Shown here: one piece after another, positions 1 through 9,161 of the stretch
Layout: every line of letters starts with the position of its first letter
Numbering within the stretch: the first letter of the stretch is position 1
Assembly (NCBI GenBank): GCA_944381255.1
Contig: CALWKL010000076.1
Coordinates: 1-25,147 of the forward strand
Direction of reading: 5' to 3'
Source of the DNA: an uncultured Clostridia bacterium
Lineage (GTDB): Bacteria > Bacillota > Clostridia > Christensenellales > UBA1242
DNA: 25,147 nucleotides
Notes under the pieces: model-generated
Seen by the model: only the letters and a program-made list of their open reading frames with translations
Databases searched by the model: none
Told to the model about the DNA's origin: nothing
Program-made: the position numbers and the translations under genes

Positions 1-2448
1 TAGGCCTACATCGTGAAGCGTTTGAATTTTGCTTTTTATCAAAGGTAAATTTTCAAAAAATTCCAAGGCATCATCAACTGTCATATTAAGGACATCATAT
101 ATATTTTTACCTTTATATTTTACTTCGAGTGTTTCTCTATTGTAGCGTTTCCCTTTACAATCTTCACATGGTACATAAATATCTGGCAAAAAGTACATTT
201 CAATCTTTTTGATTCCATCACCACAACATGTTTCGCATCTTCCACCTGGTACATTGAAGCTAAACCTTCCAGGCAAATAGCCACGTTCCTTTGCATCAGG
301 TGTACTTGCGAATAATTCTCTGATTAGATTGAATACTCCTGTATAAGTAGCTGGGTTAGAGCGAGGCATACGACCAATAGGACTTTGATCGATGGCTATT
401 ACTTTGTCAACATCTTGCAAGCCCTCAATCTTATCATATCTACCCTCTGCCATAGTACTATGATTTAATCTATTAGACAAAGCAGGATATAATATATCAG
501 TTATCAAACTACTTTTTCCACTACCACTGACACCAGTAATAACGGTTAAAATGCCGAGAGGAAATTCTACAGTCAAGTTTTTTAGGTTATTCTCTTTGGC
601 ACCTATAACTCTAATTACGCCACCATTTGGCTTTCTCCTCGTTGTAGGTACTGCAATTTTACACTCACCACTCAAATATTTACCTGTAATGGACCTTGGA
701 TTAGCTGATATATCAGCTACACTACCACAAGCTACCAATTCCCCTCCATGCACACCAGCATATGGGCCAATATCCACAATATAATCAGCAGCTCGCATAG
801 TATCCTCATCGTGCTCTACAACTATCAAAGTATTTCCTAAATCTCGCAGATGCTTCAATGTATCGATTAGTTTGTCATTATCCCTTTGATGTAATCCAAT
901 GCTAGGTTCATCTAGTATATAGATAACACCAGTCAATCCACTACCAATCTGAGTTGCAAGTCTTATTCTCTGAGACTCACCCCCACTCAAGCTTCCTGCT
1001 GACCTAGACAATGTAAGGTACTCAAGTCCGACATCTTTCAAAAATGATAAGCGCGCTTTAATTTCTTTTAAAATTGGTTCAGCAATTAACTGCTTTGACT
1101 TATCAAAGTGATGTTTATCAAAAAATTCAATAAGTTCACTTATACTCATATTGCTAATTGCAGTTATATTTTTATCAAAGACTCTTACACCTAGAGCTAC
1201 TGGTTTTAATCTCTCTCCATGGCAAACTGCACAAGGTTGATCACACATATATTTAGATATTTCGCCTTTTACATATTCACTAGTCGTTTCATGATAGCGA
1301 CGCTTTAAATTATTTATTACTCCTTCGTAAGAGCCACGTTTGTTTAGGCTGAAGTTTTTTGTATGATAGCTAAATTCTAGTTCTTCATTACAATTACCAT
1401 ACATAATAATGTCTTTTACCTCTTGAGGTAAATCTTGATAAGGAACGTCTAGTGAAAATTTATATTTATTTGACAAAGCCTCAAAATAACTTAGGCTAAA
1501 TAGACTAGTGTCAATACCCCAACCAGTTACATTTATAGCCCCTTCACGTATAGATTTTGTAGGGTCTTTGACTACTAAATTGGGGTCAATTTCACTAGTA
1601 AAGCCCAGGCCATGACACTCTGGGCACGCACCAAATGGATTATTAAAACTAAATAACCTAGGAGTTATCTCCTCAAAGCTAATTCCACAATGTTGACATG
1701 CAAATTGATTAGAAAAAGCGAAATGCTCTGTAGGTGTAACGGCAATCACAAGTCCATTTGCTTGCTTAAGCGCTAGCTCGACAGATTCTGATAAGCGTTT
1801 ATCTATATCATCTTTCATAACAATTCTATCTACTACGATAGATATTGAATGTTTTTTGTTCTTATCTAGTTTTATCTCTTCATCAAAAGTATAAATATTC
1901 CCATCTATATCTACTCTCACGAATCCACTTTTACGAATCCCATCTAGTACTTTGGTATGTTCACCTTTCTGTCCACGCACTACTGGGGCTAATATTAGCA
2001 ATTTTTCGCCCAAAGGCACTTTAGCTTTTATCTGATCGACAATTTGATCTACACTCTGTTTGCTAATTTCTCTACCACATTTAGGACAATGAGGCACTCC
2101 GACTCTAGCAAATAGTAACCTTAGGTAATCATATATCTCAGTAATTGTACCAACGGTTGAACGAGGATTGTTGTTGGTAGTCTTTTGGTCAATACTAATT
2201 GCAGGGCTAAGTCCCTCAATTAAATCTACATCAGGCTTCTGCATTTGTCCCAAGAATTGCCTAGCATAACTAGATAACGATTCTACATACCTACGTTGAC
2301 CTTCTGCATATATGGTATCAAACGCAAGGGTACTTTTACCACTACCACTTACCCCAGTAAAAACCACCATTTTGTTCCTTGGTATTTCTAGGTTAATATT
2401 CTTTAAGTTATTTTCTCTTGCACCTTTTATAATGATTTTATCCAACAT
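1..2448 (-). CDS. uvrA: UvrA, excinuclease ABC subunit A (3' end cut by window edge)
   Basis: UvrA is the damage-sensing ATPase of nucleotide excision repair; it loads UvrB onto lesions in the cytoplasm. The 816 codons present are open without a frameshift. Seen: first Walker A GVSGSGKS at residues 32-39; a CPKC zinc-finger pair near residue 120; a second zinc module with CQHC and CPEC; the ABC signature LSGGESQR; the second Walker A GVSGSGKSS (about positions 506-535); and a third Cys module (CETC, CEDC) near the left edge. The family is usually about 940 residues, so roughly the last 125 are missing, including the second ABC signature and Walker B. The start codon directly abuts the uvrB stop (TAAATG). 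Its ribosome binding site GAGAGGGG lies inside the last uvrB codons, so translation is probably coupled. Family assignment is certain. Confidence 0.97.
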   Translation of the reverse strand, partial: MLDKIIIKGARENNLKNINLEIPRNKMVVFTGVSGSGKSTLAFDTIYAEGQRRYVESLSSYARQFLGQMQKPDVDLIEGLSPAISIDQKTTNNNPRSTVGTITEIYDYLRLLFARVGVPHCPKCGREISKQSVDQIVDQIKAKVPLGEKLLILAPVVRGQKGEHTKVLDGIRKSGFVRVDIDGNIYTFDEEIKLDKNKKHSISIVVDRIVMKDDIDKRLSESVELALKQANGLVIAVTPTEHFAFSNQFACQHCGISFEEITPRLFSFNNPFGACPECHGLGFTSEIDPNLVVKDPTKSIREGAINVTGWGIDTSLFSLSYFEALSNKYKFSLDVPYQDLPQEVKDIIMYGNCNEELEFSYHTKNFSLNKRGSYEGVINNLKRRYHETTSEYVKGEISKYMCDQPCAVCHGERLKPVALGVRVFDKNITAISNMSISELIEFFDKHHFDKSKQLIAEPILKEIKARLSFLKDVGLEYLTLSRSAGSLSGGESQRIRLATQIGSGLTGVIYILDEPSIGLHQRDNDKLIDTLKHLRDLGNTLIVVEHDEDTMRAADYIVDIGPYAGVHGGELVACGSVADISANPRSITGKYLSGECKIAVPTTRRKPNGGVIRVIGAKENNLKNLTVEFPLGILTVITGVSGSGKSSLITDILYPALSNRLNHSTMAEGRYDKIEGLQDVDKVIAIDQSPIGRMPRSNPATYTGVFNLIRELFASTPDAKERGYLPGRFSFNVPGGRCETCCGDGIKKIEMYFLPDIYVPCEDCKGKRYNRETLEVKYKGKNIYDVLNMTVDDALEFFENLPLIKSKIQTLHDVGL

Positions 2449-4419
2449 TTACTTCCCCTCTCTTAGTAATTTTCGTAACTCATTAAGTTGTTCTCTCAAT
2501 TCAATTGCTTTCTCAAATTCCAAATTTCTACTAGCCACTTGCATCAAGCCCTTTACCCTGTCAATCTCTGCTCGCAAATCTTTATTAGATAACTCTTCCT
2601 TTTTGTTTTCTATCTTTTTAGTAATTTCTAGAGTATTGCTGATATTTTTTATAATTGTCTTTGGCACAATATTATGCTCTTTGTTATAAGCCTGCTGAAT
2701 TTTTCTTCTCTTCTCAGTTATCTCGATAGCACGCTTCATACTATCTGTATAATTATCTGCATACATTATGACTTTAGCTTCTGCATTTCTAGCAGCTCTA
2801 CCAATTATCTGTATGAGCGAAGATTCACTACGCAAGAATCCCTCTTTGTCCGCATCTAATATTGCCACCAATTTAACTTCGGGCAAATCAAGTCCTTCAC
2901 GTAATAAATTGATACCTACTATACAGTCAAATTCTCCAGCCCGAAGTCCATTGATGATATCTACTCTCTCCAATGTGTCTATTTCACTATGCAAGTATTT
3001 GACTTTAATCCCATGTTCTACAAAGAAAGTTGTCAAATCCTCTGCCATTCTCTTCGTTAGAGTGGTAACAAGCACTCTACCTTTTTCTTCCACAGTTCTA
3101 AAAATTTCTTGCATAAGGTCGTCAATTTGGCCACGAGTTTTGCGAACTTCAATTTCTGGGTCCAATAACCCTGTAGGCCTAATAATCTGTTCAACGACTT
3201 GGCCAGCATGCTCAAGTTCGTACTGCCCTGGAGTAGCAGACACACAAATCATTTGTCCAATTCTTGCATCGAATTCATCAAATTTTAGAGGTCTATTATC
3301 ATAGGCAGCAGGCAATCTAAAACCATAATCAACTAAGTTATGCTTTCTAGCTAAATCACCATTGTACATTCCTCGAACCTGTGGAAGAGTTATATGCGAT
3401 TCATCAATAAAAGTTATAAAATTTTTGGGGAAGTAATCTAATAGTACATAAGGAGCCTCCCCAGGGCTACGACCATCAAAATATCTTGAGTAGTTTTCAA
3501 TACCGCTACAATATCCCATTTCTTTTATCATTTCTACATCATGAGCGACTCTTTCTCGTATTCGCTGTGCTTCAATAAGTTTGCCTTGCTCTATAAATTC
3601 CTGTTCACGAGTAATTGCATCTGCTTGAATTTGCTGTAAAGCCACATCAAGATTTTCATCAGAGACTCCAAAGTGTGTGGCTGGGAATAAGATAAAATGC
3701 TCTAATTCATTGATTTTATTTCCTGTAACTGGGTCAAACTCATATATCTTTTCTATCATATCACCAAAAAATTCAATACGAATAGCCACCTCGCTACTGT
3801 ACGCAGGGAAAACATCTAATGTATCTCCTTTGAGTCTAAAACTAGAACGCGAAAAATCCATATCCCGCCTTTCATAGCGCATAGAAATAAGCTTTTGAAT
3901 AACTTTTCGCATATCAACTTCTTGATTTGGACGCAAACTCAAACCCTGATTATAATAAGTTTCTGGATTACCTAAACCATATATACAAGAAACTGATGCA
4001 ACCACAATAACATCACTACGCTCCAAAAGAGAACAAGTAGCACTATGGCGAAGTTTATCTATCTCATCGTTGATCGCCAAATCTTTCTCGATATAAGTAT
4101 CACTACTTGGGATATACGCTTCAGGCTGATAATAATCATAGTATGACACAAAAAATTCTACCCTATTATGAGGGAAAAATTCTCTAAACTCATTACAAAG
4201 TTGTGCAGCCAAAGTTTTGTTATGCGCTAATACTAGAGCGGGACGATTGAGTTTTGCTATAACATTTGCCATGGTAAACGTCTTACCACTACCAGTTACC
4301 CCTAGTAGAACTTGCTCTCTTAACCCATCATTTATACCTTCAACCAATTTTTCAATTGCCTGTGGCTGATCACCCGTAGGTTTATATTTGGACACTAATT
4401 CGAAATCTTTTTTTACCAT
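2449..4419 (-). CDS. uvrB: UvrB, excinuclease ABC subunit B
   Basis: UvrB verifies damage after handover from UvrA and recruits UvrC. The 656-residue length is normal. Seen: Walker A GVTGSGKT at residues 40-47; the beta-hairpin YYDYYQPEAYIP at 92-103, which inserts between DNA strands; the helicase motif DESH; the motif VSATPGQYE; the motif QIIGRAARN; and a C-terminal UVR (UvrC-binding) helix at about 617-654 rich in Glu, Arg and Leu. The start is supported by AGGGTGA six to seven bases upstream. It is the first gene of a two-gene uvrB-uvrA operon driven by the promoter at 4448-4476. The long plus-strand open frames inside it are shadows. Confidence 0.98.
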   Translation of the reverse strand: MVKKDFELVSKYKPTGDQPQAIEKLVEGINDGLREQVLLGVTGSGKTFTMANVIAKLNRPALVLAHNKTLAAQLCNEFREFFPHNRVEFFVSYYDYYQPEAYIPSSDTYIEKDLAINDEIDKLRHSATCSLLERSDVIVVASVSCIYGLGNPETYYNQGLSLRPNQEVDMRKVIQKLISMRYERRDMDFSRSSFRLKGDTLDVFPAYSSEVAIRIEFFGDMIEKIYEFDPVTGNKINELEHFILFPATHFGVSDENLDVALQQIQADAITREQEFIEQGKLIEAQRIRERVAHDVEMIKEMGYCSGIENYSRYFDGRSPGEAPYVLLDYFPKNFITFIDESHITLPQVRGMYNGDLARKHNLVDYGFRLPAAYDNRPLKFDEFDARIGQMICVSATPGQYELEHAGQVVEQIIRPTGLLDPEIEVRKTRGQIDDLMQEIFRTVEEKGRVLVTTLTKRMAEDLTTFFVEHGIKVKYLHSEIDTLERVDIINGLRAGEFDCIVGINLLREGLDLPEVKLVAILDADKEGFLRSESSLIQIIGRAARNAEAKVIMYADNYTDSMKRAIEITEKRRKIQQAYNKEHNIVPKTIIKNISNTLEITKKIENKKEELSNKDLRAEIDRVKGLMQVASRNLEFEKAIELREQLNELRKLLREGK

Positions 4420-4447
4420 ACTTCACCCTATTTATTAATGATTGCTT

Positions 4448-4476
4448 ATTATAACACTTATTTATATTTTTTGCAA
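4448..4476 (-). promoter_or_regulatory. Sigma-A promoter of uvrBA
   Basis: Read on the minus strand: -35 TTGCAA (4471-4476), a 17-base spacer, and -10 TATAAT (4448-4453) with an extended TGT in front of the -10. The leader to the uvrB start is about 25 bases. No LexA-type box (GAAC-N4-GTTC or a close variant) is visible in or beside the promoter. Confidence 0.85.
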
Positions 4477-4523
4477 TACTTCAAAATAATTAACAACAAA
4501 TACCACTTTTTCAAAATTTTTAA

Positions 4524-4561
4524 CAAAAAAGAAACTTAGTAAAAACTAAGCTTCTTTTTTT
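4524..4561 (-). terminator. Bidirectional intrinsic terminator after the 1090-residue surface protein
   Basis: The hairpin at 4531-4554 pairs GAAACTTAGT with ACTAAGCTTC (one mismatch) around an AAAA loop. It is flanked by A tracts on the left and T tracts on the right, so it works in both directions. It lies about 28 bases past the stop of the minus-strand gene ending at 4582 and insulates it from uvrB. Confidence 0.85.
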
Positions 4562-4581
4562 ATATAAACTATTTTATGGAA

Positions 4582-7500
4582 TTATTTGGTTTTCTTTTCT
4601 ACAGTCTTAGACTTTGCAGACTTTGACTTGGTAGGTTTTACAAAGAAGAATATTACTACAGCTACAACAAGTAAAGCAATTACAATCATCACAGTACCCC
4701 AAACAGTACTTGAGTTTACTGTATTAGGACTATCACTCTTGATTACAATATTTTTAGTAATTGTTGTTGCTACGTTGCCTGCCTCATCGGTGATATCAAA
4801 TGTTATTACATAAGTACCAGCTTCTGCAGCAGTAAAGATTACATTTTTCTTTTGATCATCTAATTCTGTCTCTACAGTGTTGCCGTTAACCTTTACTTGA
4901 ATCTTAAGGTCATCAACCTTGCTCAAGTCAGTGTCATTAGCAAAAGTAATCTTGTCCAAAGCAATACTGAATGATTCTCCAACCTTGCTAGGTGAAGTAA
5001 TAGCATCATTTGCTACTATAATTTCTGGAGCGAGTACATCTCCAACATGAATCCAGAATGTACGTGTAGCAGTATTACCTTTTACATTGTCAGCTACAGA
5101 GTATACAACCTTTATTTTACCCTCTTGAGTAACAGTGTATTCTAAGTTGTTAGCATCTGCATCAGCCAAGGTAAATGTCTTAAATGGAGTATTACTGTTT
5201 GCATAAGTCAATTCAACTTTCATAGAATCTTCATTGATTCCACCCAAATCGCTTATAGAATTGAACCAAGGCAATGTGTGAGTGTTGTCTTCTGAGTTGT
5301 CAGCAAATTCATAACTATCAATCACCTCAGAACCGATTTTTTCATTCTCAATTGTAAACTCTGGCTTAGTTGAATCAGTAGAATTAAATTTTACCAAAGA
5401 GCTTGCATTGTTAGTAAAGTCACATACGCCTTTGTCATCTTTTGCCCAAGCTTTGATATAAATGTCGCCTTCGCCACAAATTATATTACCATTAATTCCT
5501 GACCCGTCAAGTGTGCATGCACCGTATACTTGAATCAACAAAGAGTTGTTGGTCATAGCAGCAACATCATCTTCAGTAACTTCGCTTAAAACTTTGATTG
5601 AAGAGTTAGCAAAGTTTATAATTTGACCGTTCTTAGTAACAGTAATAAGGCTAGGAATATTTATTACAGCACCATATTCTTTGTTAGCAATTGATTCGAT
5701 AGCTACAGAGTAACCTAATTCGAAATCAACTTCACAATCCAAAGAGAACACTGCCATATTTCTATTTTGGTCTGTTGCTACATATACGAATGTGTATTTA
5801 CCTTCTTGAGTAGGCTCGTATGTTCTAGCATCAATAGTAGCAGTTCTTTCTGCAGACTGGTTACCATTAAAACTATCTACTTGCTTACCATCTTTCATAA
5901 CATACATTACAAGAGAAATATTTGTAGCAGTATCAGAGAAGCTTACAGTAGGCAAATTAATAAGTTTACTACCATTGTCATAAGTAGCCTCAACTACATT
6001 ATTAGACAATGTAGGTGCAACATCATCACTTGAGAAATCAAGCACGCTAACCAATATTTCACTTTGAGTAGAGTAGCCCAAGAAGTCAGTAGCCTTGAAA
6101 TTAATAGTCATTGTGTTGACATTGTTCCAAGTAGAAACATCTACATCATTTGGCTTAACTACCTCAATAGAATAAGTGCCATCTTCATTCTTTGTAGCAT
6201 CAAAAACTGTGTCGATACCATTAAACTTATATGTTACTTCTACATTGAGCCTAATGTCGTAGTTATCACTAACAGTAGGGCCATTGAATGTAAGAGTTGT
6301 GCCTTCATTTTTTAGTACTGCTGTAGTAGAAATGCTAGGCACACGCAAAGTTAAGTTTGCATCTTCCTCTGTAGGTAGAGCAGAAACTTTCTCTACTTCA
6401 AATGTAGCGTAGATAGACTTTTGAGTATTGGGAATTTCTTTGCCATCGTCATCTAAATATCTAGCTTGATAATAGATTTCGTAAGTACCCTCATCACTAA
6501 ACTCGTACTTACCAATTTGGTTTGGCAAGTAAGTCTCAGCAACACCAGATACAGTGTGCTCTGCTTCTAGAGTACCTAATCTATTACCGTTCTTCCAAAT
6601 GCTACGAGTAAGTTGAAGGTTGTCAAAACCATTCCAACCACCTTGAGCAAGGATAGCAGGGAACTCTCCTACTACACTTTTCTGACCGTCGACAATGTAT
6701 AGCACGCTGTCAATAGCATACTCGGCAGATTGCTGTGCATCAAAATCAAAATCATCACTTGCTGTTGCGTCAGCATCGTACGCATCAACAACTTTTACCT
6801 CAATTGAATTTGATGAAAGTTTGATGTTATCACGAGCGACACTAGTCTCAACGGCATTGCCTGCAAAGTCAACAGTTTTGTAACTAAAGCGGTAGTTACC
6901 TACTTGCTTTGGAGTGTACTTAAAATCGGTAACTTCTACAGTGTTGCCATCAGGCTCACGTACAGTAACTACAGTGTAAACCTTGTCAGATACATCTGCA
7001 TCACTAGCTTTTGCATTTACAACAGTTGGCTTAGGTAGAGATACCTCTACACCTACTTCAAGAGCCATACTCTCCAATTTGCTAGTCAAAGTGTCTGAAT
7101 ACTTTAACTCAACATCTTGAGTGTTTGTCATAACTCTAAAAGTCTGTCTGTTAGACAAATTATTACCATTCTCAGTGTAACTATATGTTACGATAAAGTC
7201 TCCACTGTCAGTTTCGGTAATAGTGTATTTTTGAAAACCGCCTTCTGACTCTAGAGTTTTCTTGCTACCTAGAGCATCTTCTAGAGTAATAGTGATTTTC
7301 TCACTTTCGGCTGCTACTTCTTGTCCATCAACTTCAATAGTAGCCTTTGGGAATACAATAGTGTCTCCACGATAAACCACAGTAGGAATAATCTGTGGTA
7401 CATTTTCAGGCATTACAAGAGTAGCACCATTAGTTTTAATCTCTACTGTCACATTTCTAGTAGTGGTCTTTTGTGAAGTAGAAGAATTCTCTGCAGTATA

Positions 7501-7854
7501 AATAATCTCATATTTGTCAGGCTTGGTAGTTACCAAATAATAGCAACCATCTTGACCTAACTCCACCCTAGCAGTAAGGCGTGCAGAATTTTTAGCGGTA
7601 ACTCCAACAGTACCTTTAGTAGCCTCAGCCTTAGGCAGTGCATAACCATCCAAAGTATCAGTGCCATTAGTAGAGAACTCAGTGGTATCACCAATATTGT
7701 AAGATGGTGTGTAATCTGTCAAACGAATCACAGGAGAAGACTCTCCTGATGCTCCGTAAGTAGCGCCCCCCACCAGCATAGGGCTCAAGAACCCAAATGA
7801 CGCTGTAACCACCATAGCCAGCGACATAAGAGTCATCTTACCAAATAATTTCAT
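4582..7854 (-). CDS. Large secreted Ig-like repeat protein with C-terminal membrane anchor
   Basis: The 1090-residue protein has a signal peptide (residues 1 to about 35: basic start, hydrophobic core, Ala/Gly end) and a hydrophobic segment at 1051-1072, then a Lys-rich tail of about 18 residues. It is therefore predicted to stand outside the cell, anchored at its C-terminus. Between lie tandem beta-sandwich units marked by the recurring pattern G-x-Y-x-(F/V)-x-Y-x-A-x-D-x-x-G-N, seen near 319-333, 457-470, 684-700, 911-928 and 1012-1026. This is typical of bacterial Ig-like/HYR/DUF5011-type folds. There is no LPXTG sorting motif and no enzymatic domain that I recognise. The start is set by AAGGAG eight bases upstream of ATG. 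It is monocistronic, with its own promoter at 7887-7915 and terminator at 4531-4554. The role is unknown; adhesion or a structural surface layer is inference. Confidence 0.85.
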   Translation of the reverse strand: MKLFGKMTLMSLAMVVTASFGFLSPMLVGGATYGASGESSPVIRLTDYTPSYNIGDTTEFSTNGTDTLDGYALPKAEATKGTVGVTAKNSARLTARVELGQDGCYYLVTTKPDKYEIIYTAENSSTSQKTTTRNVTVEIKTNGATLVMPENVPQIIPTVVYRGDTIVFPKATIEVDGQEVAAESEKITITLEDALGSKKTLESEGGFQKYTITETDSGDFIVTYSYTENGNNLSNRQTFRVMTNTQDVELKYSDTLTSKLESMALEVGVEVSLPKPTVVNAKASDADVSDKVYTVVTVREPDGNTVEVTDFKYTPKQVGNYRFSYKTVDFAGNAVETSVARDNIKLSSNSIEVKVVDAYDADATASDDFDFDAQQSAEYAIDSVLYIVDGQKSVVGEFPAILAQGGWNGFDNLQLTRSIWKNGNRLGTLEAEHTVSGVAETYLPNQIGKYEFSDEGTYEIYYQARYLDDDGKEIPNTQKSIYATFEVEKVSALPTEEDANLTLRVPSISTTAVLKNEGTTLTFNGPTVSDNYDIRLNVEVTYKFNGIDTVFDATKNEDGTYSIEVVKPNDVDVSTWNNVNTMTINFKATDFLGYSTQSEILVSVLDFSSDDVAPTLSNNVVEATYDNGSKLINLPTVSFSDTATNISLVMYVMKDGKQVDSFNGNQSAERTATIDARTYEPTQEGKYTFVYVATDQNRNMAVFSLDCEVDFELGYSVAIESIANKEYGAVINIPSLITVTKNGQIINFANSSIKVLSEVTEDDVAAMTNNSLLIQVYGACTLDGSGINGNIICGEGDIYIKAWAKDDKGVCDFTNNASSLVKFNSTDSTKPEFTIENEKIGSEVIDSYEFADNSEDNTHTLPWFNSISDLGGINEDSMKVELTYANSNTPFKTFTLADADANNLEYTVTQEGKIKVVYSVADNVKGNTATRTFWIHVGDVLAPEIIVANDAITSPSKVGESFSIALDKITFANDTDLSKVDDLKIQVKVNGNTVETELDDQKKNVIFTAAEAGTYVITFDITDEAGNVATTITKNIVIKSDSPNTVNSSTVWGTVMIVIALLVVAVVIFFFVKPTKSKSAKSKTVEKKTK

Positions 7855-7886
7855 TTATAGGTCTCCTTTCAATTAGTAACATTACG

Positions 7887-7915
7887 ATTTTATATCATTT
7901 GCGCAGTTTTGTCAA
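7887..7915 (-). promoter_or_regulatory. Consensus sigma-A promoter of the 1090-residue surface protein
   Basis: Read on the minus strand: a perfect -35 TTGACA (7910-7915), a 17-base spacer, and -10 TAAAAT (7887-7892). It lies about 33 bases before the start codon. The near-consensus sequence suggests strong constitutive expression. Confidence 0.88.
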
Positions 7916-8025
7916 CAAATTAAGCATATATTCTTTGCGAAATTATTAAAAAAACTACAAAATGTTACAGGGGTAGTTTATTTCTTAAAAATACTTATAT
8001 ACTATACAAAAAAGTCTACTTTTGT

Positions 8026-8073
8026 CGAAAAAGAAAATCTCCTAAGAAGCCTTTTACTTCAAAGGAGATTTTC
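8026..8073 (-). terminator. Intrinsic terminator after the Cys-rich peptide gene
   Basis: A long hairpin pairs GAAAATCTCCT (8033-8043) with AGGAGATTTTC (8063-8073). An inner GAAG/CTTC pairing follows a TT/TT bulge. The minus-strand transcript then runs into five T residues. It begins about 15 bases after the stop at 8089. Confidence 0.85.
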
Positions 8074-8088
8074 CTAAATTAATACTTA

Positions 8089-8298
8089 TTAGCACTCATA
8101 AGAGCAACCACATTTGTTTTTCTTAAAGCAGCAGCAGAAGAAAATCAGTAAGATCAAAATGGTACAAATATCTAGTCCGCAGTTAAAAATTCCGCAATTC
8201 ATCAAAACATATAGAATCACTAACCAAGTAAGCACATCACAACTTGAATTTTTACCACAGTTGCAGTTATCCATTCCGCCAAACAATTTGCTAAACAT
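8089..8298 (-). CDS. Small Cys-rich membrane peptide, unknown function
   Basis: This 69-residue peptide contains 12 cysteines, many in CxC or CCC clusters (NCNC near 12-14, CCC near 55-57, KCGC near 63-65, and a final Cys). Two hydrophobic stretches, about 23-34 and 46-55, suggest a membrane hairpin; a cluster KKNK follows the second. I do not recognise the family. The gene is real on good evidence: a near-perfect ribosome binding site TAGGAGG eight bases ahead of ATG and a strong terminator right after the stop. It may be read through from the lipoprotein gene upstream, since no terminator is visible between them. Metal binding or redox activity at the membrane is speculation from the Cys content alone. 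Confidence 0.75.
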   Translation of the reverse strand: MFSKLFGGMDNCNCGKNSSCDVLTWLVILYVLMNCGIFNCGLDICTILILLIFFCCCFKKNKCGCSYEC

Positions 8299-8311
8299 CT
8301 TTTGGACCTCC

Positions 8312-8326
8312 TATAGTTCTATTGTA
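8312..8326 (-). promoter_or_regulatory. Possible -10/leader element of the Cys-rich peptide gene
   Basis: On the minus strand this reads TACAATAGAACTATA, where TACAAT (8321-8326) is a good -10. No convincing -35 lies 15-18 bases upstream. The same 15 bases recur with one change in front of the lipoprotein gene (9125-9139). Confidence 0.35.
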
Positions 8327-8348
8327 ATACAAGGGATTTTATCTAAAA

Positions 8349-8361
8349 TTACATTATGTAA
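8349..8361. repeat. Palindrome TTACAT-T-ATGTAA
   Basis: A perfect 6+1+6 inverted repeat lies upstream of the Cys-rich peptide gene and downstream of the lipoprotein gene. The one-base centre makes it a poor RNA hairpin. A DNA operator is possible, but chance in AT-rich DNA cannot be excluded. Confidence 0.4.
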
Positions 8362-8436
8362 ATTCTTTTGTATAGCTTTCTTTTGTATCTCGATTTATCT
8401 CTACACTGCCATTTTATTATAATATTTAAAAAAATG

Positions 8437-9111
8437 TTACATCTCTGCTACTATTTGACCTGAACTAGGCTCAATTGCCACAGCGCACCTATCCCCAACT
8501 TCGTTTACAAAACCGACATACCAAAAATAAACACCTAAGTTTTTATCTGTGCACACCACTTTGCAATAGCCCTCAAAAGATTGCTTTAAGTCATCGCTTA
8601 GCACCTTTAGTTTATCATACAGCGCCTCTATTCCTAGATCTAGAGCAGTACTATCAGAAATGGAAAAACTACAAGACAAGCATGTTAGTTTTGCTATTTC
8701 ACTCTCGTTATTAATTATAATATAAACATATATTTCATCAGTAGTTCGTATAGATATGCCTATATCGCTAGCTAAAGTATGGTCAAAAGGACTTTCTTCA
8801 AAAACACCCTCATAGGTAGAATCATTTACCTCAACGGTATATTCTGCTCCATATGTTTCGACGCCATTTTGAGGAATGATAGTAAGCAAACTATATTCTA
8901 CTAATTCTCCGTGGATACCATCGATTTTGTAGGGTTCCTCTCGTAGCCCACTACCCAGTGTTATAGCGAAATTTTCTGTTGACCCCGTAAAGAAACACAA
9001 TTCACGCTCACTAATACTGTTTTTTGCAAATTCTTCTATTGTTACACCAGAACACCCTCCCAAAGCAAAGCAAATACAACAGACACAAGTAAATATCAAA
9101 AACTTTTTCAT
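8437..9111 (-). CDS. Small lipoprotein, PepSY-like C-terminus
   Basis: The 224-residue product has a lipoprotein signal: a basic start, a hydrophobic stretch, and lipobox LGGC with the lipidated Cys at residue 20. It is expected on the outer face of the membrane. The mature part has no enzymatic motif that I can see. The last 35 residues (Y-F-W-Y-V-G-F ending in E-P-S-S-G-Q-I-V) resemble the strand-turn-strand end of PepSY-type domains, where a D/E-x-x-x-G turn is typical; that similarity is tentative. The start is supported by AGGGGAG about five bases upstream. The gene lies alone between the rpiB terminator and the Cys-rich peptide gene, with which it may be co-transcribed. Function unknown. 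Confidence 0.75.
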   Translation of the reverse strand: MKKFLIFTCVCCICFALGGCSGVTIEEFAKNSISERELCFFTGSTENFAITLGSGLREEPYKIDGIHGELVEYSLLTIIPQNGVETYGAEYTVEVNDSTYEGVFEESPFDHTLASDIGISIRTTDEIYVYIIINNESEIAKLTCLSCSFSISDSTALDLGIEALYDKLKVLSDDLKQSFEGYCKVVCTDKNLGVYFWYVGFVNEVGDRCAVAIEPSSGQIVAEM

Positions 9112-9124
9112 ACTACTCCCCTTT

Positions 9125-9139
9125 TATAATTCTATTGTA
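9125..9139 (-). promoter_or_regulatory. Possible -10/leader element of the lipoprotein gene
   Basis: On the minus strand this reads TACAATAGAATTATA, with -10 candidate TACAAT at 9134-9139. The -35 is poor (TTCATT at 18 bases). It matches the element at 8312-8326 at 14 of 15 positions. Confidence 0.35.
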
Positions 9140-9161
9140 TTAATAAAAATGTGATAAAATG

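Noticed and set aside
2768..3304. 178-residue plus-strand open frame within uvrB, and similar antisense frames elsewhere
   Set aside because: They overlie strongly supported minus-strand genes, have no ribosome binding site or recognisable domain, and are low-complexity translations of the opposite strand.
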